Shown here: positions 59,842 through 64,000 of the stretch, piece by piece | Position numbering within the stretch: position 1 is the stretch's first letter | Layout of the letters: each line of letters starts with the position of its first letter | Source: Hyphomicrobiales bacterium | GTDB taxonomy: Bacteria; Pseudomonadota; Alphaproteobacteria; Rhizobiales; Rhizobiaceae | Assembly (NCBI GenBank): GCA_900469625.1 | Contig: UBXV01000005.1 | Span: 107,844 to 171,843, forward strand | Reading direction: 5' to 3' | DNA length: 64,000 nt | The notes under the pieces: generated by a model | The model's database searches: none | Seen by the model: only the letters and a program-made list of their open reading frames with translations | What the model was told of the DNA's origin: nothing | Made by a program: the position numbers and the translations under genes

Positions 59842-62202
59842 ATGGATGCTGCCGCCCTGACATTGCTGGCCCTGTCGCTTCCGTTTCTCGGTGCGCTCGT
59901 CGCTCCGCTGCTGACCCGACTTCTGGGACACAACGCGGCCTGGCTTCTCGCGCTTTTTCCAGCTGCGATCGTTCTGCATTTCCTGCGCTTCTGGCCGGAA
60001 GTCGCGCGCGGTGAAATCGTCACTGGTGGTTATGAGTGGATCCCGTCCTTCAATGTCAGCTTCTCCTGGCTGATCGATGGCCTGTCGCTGACCTTCGTTC
60101 TGCTGATCGCCGGCATCGGCGCGCTGATCGTGCTTTATTCCGGAGGTTACCTGAAAGGGCACCCGCAGCAGGGGCGTTTCTTCTCGTTCATCCTGATGTT
60201 CATGGGCTCGATGCTCGGGCTTGTGGCCTCCGACAGCTTCCTGATGCTCTTCGTTTTCTGGGAGCTGACCTCGATAACGTCGTTCCTGCTGATCGGCTTC
60301 GATCATTCGCGCGAGGCAGCCCGGCGCGCGGCGCTGCAGGCCCTCGTCGTTACGGGGGGAGGCGGGCTGTTTCTGCTTGCCGGCCTCTTGATCATCTGGA
60401 ACGTCACCGGCGTCACCCAGCTTTCGCTGCTTTCATCCTTCGGCGCGGAGATGCGCGAAAGCCCGTTCTATCTGGCCGCACTTTTGCTTGTGCTCGGTGG
60501 AGCCTTCACCAAGTCGGCGCAGTTTCCGTTCCACTTCTGGCTGCCCAACGCGATGGAAGCGCCGACACCGGTGTCGGCCTATCTGCACTCCGCAACCATG
60601 GTCAAGGCAGGGGTTTACCTGCTGATGCGCCTCAATCCGGTGCTTGGCGGCACGACGGAATGGCAAATGCTGTTGCCGCTCTTCGGTGGCACCACGCTCG
60701 TCATCGGTGCGGTTCTCGCATGCCGGCAGACCGATCTGAAGCTGATGCTGGCCTACACCACCATGGCATCGCTCGGCCTGCTCGTCATGCTGACCGGCCT
60801 TGGTTTTCCGCACGCCATCGAGGCGGCGGCGCTCTATCTCGTGGCGCATTCGCTGTTCAAGGGCGCGCTGTTCATGGTTGCCGGCATCATCGACCATGAA
60901 ACCGGCACGCGCGATGTGACGAGGCTTGGCGGCTTGCGCTCAGCCATGCCGCTGACATTCGTCATTGCGCTTGCCGCAGCCCTTTCCATGGGGGGACTGC
61001 CGCCATTTTTCGGCTTCCTCGCCAAGGAAGAGATCTACTACGCGCTGGCTGGCCCCGACCGTCGCGCGATGGTCTTCGCCGCCCTTGCCATCCTGGGCAA
61101 TGCGCTGATGTTTGCCGTCGCTTTCGCGGTTGCGCTGAAGCCTTTCGTGGGCGCAAGGGTCGAAACGCCGCGACCCGCGCACGAGGCGCCGCTGCTTCTC
61201 TGGCTCGGTCCGGCGCTGCTCGCAGCCAAAGGATTGTCGGCCGCCCTGTTGTCCGATCTCACCCATGAGCTCGTGTCGACACCGATGGCGACGGCGATTG
61301 CCGGCGCGCCGCGCCAGGTCACCATCTCGGTGATACCCCATGTCGGCGTGCCGCTCGCCCTGTCGCTCGCAACGGCCCTGCTTGGCATCGTCTTCTATCT
61401 CAACCTTTCGCGCCTGCGCAGCTTCGTTGCCACAATCCTCGCCGATATCGGGTGGGGCCCGGATCGCGGCTTCGATCAGTTCATGCGCGGTCTCGTCCGC
61501 TTTTCGGTCGCGCTGACGCGTCGCCTCCAGTCCGGTCGCCTCGACGTCTACATGACGACGACATTCGTAGTGGTCGCCGCCGTCCTCTGGGGTGCGCCGC
61601 TTTATTATGGCGAACTGCCCAACGCGCCGTTCTTTGCCGGCGACGTGCCGCTGCATGAACTGGCGATCATGGCGATCGCCGTCATCGGCCTCCTGGCCGT
61701 CGTGCTTGCCGCCGACCGGCTGACCGCGATTGTCTCGCTCGGTATCCAGGGTTTTGCCGTCGCCGTCATCTTCCTGCTCTACGGTGCGCCGGACCTGGCC
61801 TTTACCCAGTTCATGATCGAGACCCTGTCGGTGGTGGTGCTGGCTCTGGTGATGACCCGGCTCAGGCTCTCGCCGTCGGACCACCGCCCGCTCGGCCAGA
61901 AAATCCCCGATCTTGCCGTTGCGCTCGCCTGTGGTCTCGGTTTCGGGTTGATGCTGCTGAAAGTGACCGGCATTCCCTTCGATGCCTCGCTGACCGAGTT
62001 TTTCAATCTCTACTCAAAGACGATCGCGCACGGCGCCAATGTCGTGAACGTCATCATCGTCGATTTCCGCGGCACGGATACACTGGGAGAAATCGCCGTC
62101 GTCATGATCACCGGCCTTGCCATCCTGTCCCTGGTTCGCCTCAGGGCCGGCTCGATGCGGCGCATCGCCGACAATGACCCGGATGCGGAGGATCGCGCAT
62201 GA
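59842..62202 (+). CDS. mrpA: Na+(K+)/H+ antiporter subunit A (Mrp/Pha)
   Basis: 786 aa, about 20 membrane helices. ND5/NuoL-like proton-pumping domain at about 60-460 ([60 protein letters not shown]), then the MrpA-specific C-terminal region with [20 protein letters not shown] (residues about 655-675) and [20 protein letters not shown], the MrpB-like N-terminal module. First gene of mrpABCD; 4-nt ATGA overlap with mrpB. Needed for pH, Na+ and K+ homeostasis in rhizobia (pha). Confidence 0.95.
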   Translation: MDAAALTLLALSLPFLGALVAPLLTRLLGHNAAWLLALFPAAIVLHFLRFWPEVARGEIVTGGYEWIPSFNVSFSWLIDGLSLTFVLLIAGIGALIVLYSGGYLKGHPQQGRFFSFILMFMGSMLGLVASDSFLMLFVFWELTSITSFLLIGFDHSREAARRAALQALVVTGGGGLFLLAGLLIIWNVTGVTQLSLLSSFGAEMRESPFYLAALLLVLGGAFTKSAQFPFHFWLPNAMEAPTPVSAYLHSATMVKAGVYLLMRLNPVLGGTTEWQMLLPLFGGTTLVIGAVLACRQTDLKLMLAYTTMASLGLLVMLTGLGFPHAIEAAALYLVAHSLFKGALFMVAGIIDHETGTRDVTRLGGLRSAMPLTFVIALAAALSMGGLPPFFGFLAKEEIYYALAGPDRRAMVFAALAILGNALMFAVAFAVALKPFVGARVETPRPAHEAPLLLWLGPALLAAKGLSAALLSDLTHELVSTPMATAIAGAPRQVTISVIPHVGVPLALSLATALLGIVFYLNLSRLRSFVATILADIGWGPDRGFDQFMRGLVRFSVALTRRLQSGRLDVYMTTTFVVVAAVLWGAPLYYGELPNAPFFAGDVPLHELAIMAIAVIGLLAVVLAADRLTAIVSLGIQGFAVAVIFLLYGAPDLAFTQFMIETLSVVVLALVMTRLRLSPSDHRPLGQKIPDLAVALACGLGFGLMLLKVTGIPFDASLTEFFNLYSKTIAHGANVVNVIIVDFRGTDTLGEIAVVMITGLAILSLVRLRAGSMRRIADNDPDAEDRA

Positions 62203-62618
62203 AGTCCCTGATCTTCCGGGCCGTGGCGCCGTTTCTGACGAGCCTGATGGTGCTGTTTTCGATCTTCGTGCTGTTGCGTGGCCACAACGAGCCCGGCGGC
62301 GGCTTCATCGGCGGTCTGATCGCCGTATCGGCGCTGGCGATTTATGGTATCGCCTGTGGCGTCGAAACCGTGCGTCGCGCCATCTATTTCCATCCGATGG
62401 CGATCGCCGGTGCGGGCCTTTTTGCCGCCACCATCGCCGGCCTGATCTCGATGGCCGCGCGCGTGCCGTTCATGACCGGGCTTTGGATCTATCCGTCCCT
62501 GCTGGGCGTGGAGGTTCCGCTGTCGACGGTGACACTGTTTGATTGCGGCGTCTATCTTGTCGTCGTCGGCGCCATCAGCTCGATCGCGTTGTCGCTCGAA
62601 GAGCGGGGAGGTGAATGA
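62199..62618 (+). CDS. mrpB: Mrp antiporter subunit B
   Basis: 139 aa, four membrane helices ([40 protein letters not shown]). The '[15 protein letters not shown]' motif is the MnhB/MrpB signature. Overlaps mrpA by 4 nt and mrpC by 1 nt, so translation is coupled. Confidence 0.95.
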   Translation: MKSLIFRAVAPFLTSLMVLFSIFVLLRGHNEPGGGFIGGLIAVSALAIYGIACGVETVRRAIYFHPMAIAGAGLFAATIAGLISMAARVPFMTGLWIYPSLLGVEVPLSTVTLFDCGVYLVVVGAISSIALSLEERGGE

Positions 62619-62995
62619 TGGAAGCGTGGTTTGCGCTGCTCGTCGGCATCTTTTTTACCGTTGCCATCTACCTGCTTCTGTCGAAGTCGATCATCCGCGT
62701 CCTGCTCGGCGTGGCGATCCTCGGCAATGGCGTCAATCTTCTGATCTTCACCGGCGGCCGACTGACGCGCGGCGTGCCGCCCGTCATTCCCGAGGGAGCC
62801 GATGCGCTCGCAGGGCCCGCCGCCAATGCGTTGCCGCAGGCGCTGATCCTGACGGCGATCGTCATTTCCTTCTCCTTCTTCGCTTTCCTGCTGGTTCTGG
62901 CCTGGCGCGCATACGAAGAGCTTTCGACGGATAACACCGACGAGATGCGCGTCGCCGAGCCACAAGACGAGCCGGCGCCGCCGCTTGGATACTGA
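62618..62995 (+). CDS. mrpC: Mrp antiporter subunit C
   Basis: 125 aa, NuoK-like with three membrane helices (SIIRVLLGVAILGNGVNLLI and ALILTAIVISFSFFAFLLVL). Start ATG 62618, in frame with ATG 62615; GGGGAGGTGA serves either. The hydrophilic C-terminus is longer than usual (DEMRVAEPQDEPAPPLGY). 7 bp before mrpD. Confidence 0.93.
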   Translation: MEAWFALLVGIFFTVAIYLLLSKSIIRVLLGVAILGNGVNLLIFTGGRLTRGVPPVIPEGADALAGPAANALPQALILTAIVISFSFFAFLLVLAWRAYEELSTDNTDEMRVAEPQDEPAPPLGY

Positions 62996-63002
62996 CAGAC
63001 CC

Positions 63003-64000
63003 ATGGCTGTTTCGACTTCCCCTCCTGCCGATCTCTCTGCCGCACTCGTCCTCGAGCCGGTCGCGGCCGCCGACTGGCTGGTGATCCTGCCGGTTGCCTG
63101 GTGCCTGGCGATCGGTGCCTTGCTCGTCATGTTGCGCCGACCGATCGGCCTGCATCCGTTCATCGCCGTGGCCGGTCTCGCCGGCCTTGTGGCGATCGAT
63201 GGGCTGCTCCTGCAACATGTGATCGCGAACGGTCCGGTGACGATGGTGATGGGCCGCTGGCTGCCGCCGTTCGGCATCGCCTTTACCGTCGATCTGACCG
63301 GCGCGCTGTTTGCGTTGACGGCAGCCGTCGTCGCGCTCGCGGGCGGCGTCTATTCGATGGCCGACGTCAACGACAGCGGCCGGCGCTACGGGTTCTACCC
63401 ATTCCTGATGCTGCTGATGGCCGGCGTTTCCGGCGCGTTTCTGACGGGCGATATCTTCAACCTCTACGTCTGGTTCGAGGTGTTGCTGATCTCGTCCTTC
63501 GGCCTCATCGTGCTCGGTTCCGAGCGCGAGCAGATCGACGGCGCCGTGAAGTACGGTTTCCTCAATCTGGTCGCGACGACGCTGTTCCTGGTCACGACAG
63601 GTTATCTTTATGCGAGCTTCGGCACGCTCAACATGGCCGACATCGCCCAAAAAGCGGAAGGCCTGCGCGGCACCGCGCCGTTGATGACGCTGACGGCCTT
63701 GTTCCTGCTGGCGTTTGGCATGAAGGCGGCGGCCTTCCCCGTCAACGTCTGGCTGCCTGCCTCCTACCACACGCCGCGCGTCGTCGTTTCGGCGCTCTTT
63801 GCCGGCCTCCTGACCAAGGTCGGCATCTACGCGCTGATCCGCGTGACCGTGATGCTGCTGCCGGTGGAGCGGGAAGAGCTCAGCCTCGTCATTGCCGCCG
63901 TCGGGGCGCTGACGATGCTGGTCGGCGTTTTCGGCGCGCTCGCCCAATCGGATTTCCGGCGCATGCTCGGCTATCTCGTGATTTCGGGCATCGGTTCGAT
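63003..64000 (+). CDS. mrpD: Mrp antiporter subunit D (truncated by window end)
   Basis: The first 332 codons are present; the gene continues beyond the window. NuoM/N-like: DIFNLYVWFEVLLISSFGLI (conserved E of TM5), FGMKAAAFPVNVWLPASYHT (conserved K and proton path), LLTKVGIYALIRV. Immediately downstream of mrpC. Subunits E, F and G would be expected beyond the edge. Confidence 0.95.
   Translation, partial: MAVSTSPPADLSAALVLEPVAAADWLVILPVAWCLAIGALLVMLRRPIGLHPFIAVAGLAGLVAIDGLLLQHVIANGPVTMVMGRWLPPFGIAFTVDLTGALFALTAAVVALAGGVYSMADVNDSGRRYGFYPFLMLLMAGVSGAFLTGDIFNLYVWFEVLLISSFGLIVLGSEREQIDGAVKYGFLNLVATTLFLVTTGYLYASFGTLNMADIAQKAEGLRGTAPLMTLTALFLLAFGMKAAAFPVNVWLPASYHTPRVVVSALFAGLLTKVGIYALIRVTVMLLPVEREELSLVIAAVGALTMLVGVFGALAQSDFRRMLGYLVISGIGS

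Noticed and set aside
1-64000. tRNA/rRNA genes, CRISPR arrays, IS elements, prophage genes
   Set aside because: No cloverleaf-type T-loop/anticodon context, regularly spaced direct repeats, transposase motifs or phage structural genes were found by eye.

Overview
The window reads as chromosomal DNA of a Rhizobiaceae-type alphaproteobacterium (Ensifer/Sinorhizobium, Rhizobium or Shinella-like). The reasons are high G+C with rhizobial codon use, the start of a multi-subunit Mrp/Pha cation/proton antiporter operon, an OhrR-Ohr pair, a PQQ glucose dehydrogenase, a Tat-exported class A beta-lactamase, a perfect FNR/FixK box, and many small LysR/TetR regulator-plus-target pairs. No rRNA, tRNA, CRISPR array, phage, transposase or IS element was recognised. 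Genus assignment is inference.

Layout. 1-7.8 kb: partial YjbR/MmcQ gene, LysR, glutathione S-transferase, a PepSY iron-type membrane protein, a PAS-GAF-GGDEF-EAL protein and an L,D-transpeptidase. 7.8-11.7 kb: ohrR/ohr, a PhnA-like protein, a HerA-like ATPase and a small DUF2267/DUF2780-like protein behind a perfect 16-bp palindrome. 11.7-19.7 kb: three regulator/efflux clusters (wrbA-MFS-metallo-hydrolase with LysR; MFS; aldo/keto reductase-MFS with LysR). 19.7-26.8 kb: Tam methyltransferase, haloacid dehalogenase, phosphatase, alcohol dehydrogenase, aminotransferase, small exported proteins among long palindromes, and superoxide dismutase. 26.8-36.3 kb: metallophosphoesterase, WYL regulator, LysE exporter, two cytochromes c, an iodotyrosine-deiodinase-like nitroreductase, DJ-1, a GNAT gene behind what looks like a ribosome-dependent attenuator, MerR, beta-lactamase and an ABC exporter. 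36.3-49.4 kb: glucose dehydrogenase, GFA-like protein with TetR, SelO, homocysteine methyltransferase, TetR, oligopeptidase B, and a GST/NTF2/tautomerase operon facing HxlR. 49.4-59.2 kb: LysR, small membrane and exported proteins, a methyltransferase, an unusual inverse-autotransporter/beta-helix protein, a VOC dioxygenase, an FNR/FixK-preceded usp plus DksA-like pair, hemolysin III and MsrB. 59.8-64 kb: mrpA, B, C and partial D.

The genes form a stress and environment-interface region: peroxide (Ohr, SOD, MsrB), electrophiles (two GSTs, AKR, WrbA, VOC), efflux (four MFS/ABC systems, LysE), surface (inverse autotransporter, L,D-transpeptidase) and pH/cation homeostasis (Mrp). The observation I rate highest is the leaderless 16-codon leader peptide (32875-32925, minus) followed by a classic 1-2-3-4 terminator/antiterminator set ahead of the GNAT gene at 32278-32781. 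It has a near-consensus promoter placing the transcription start on the leader AUG.
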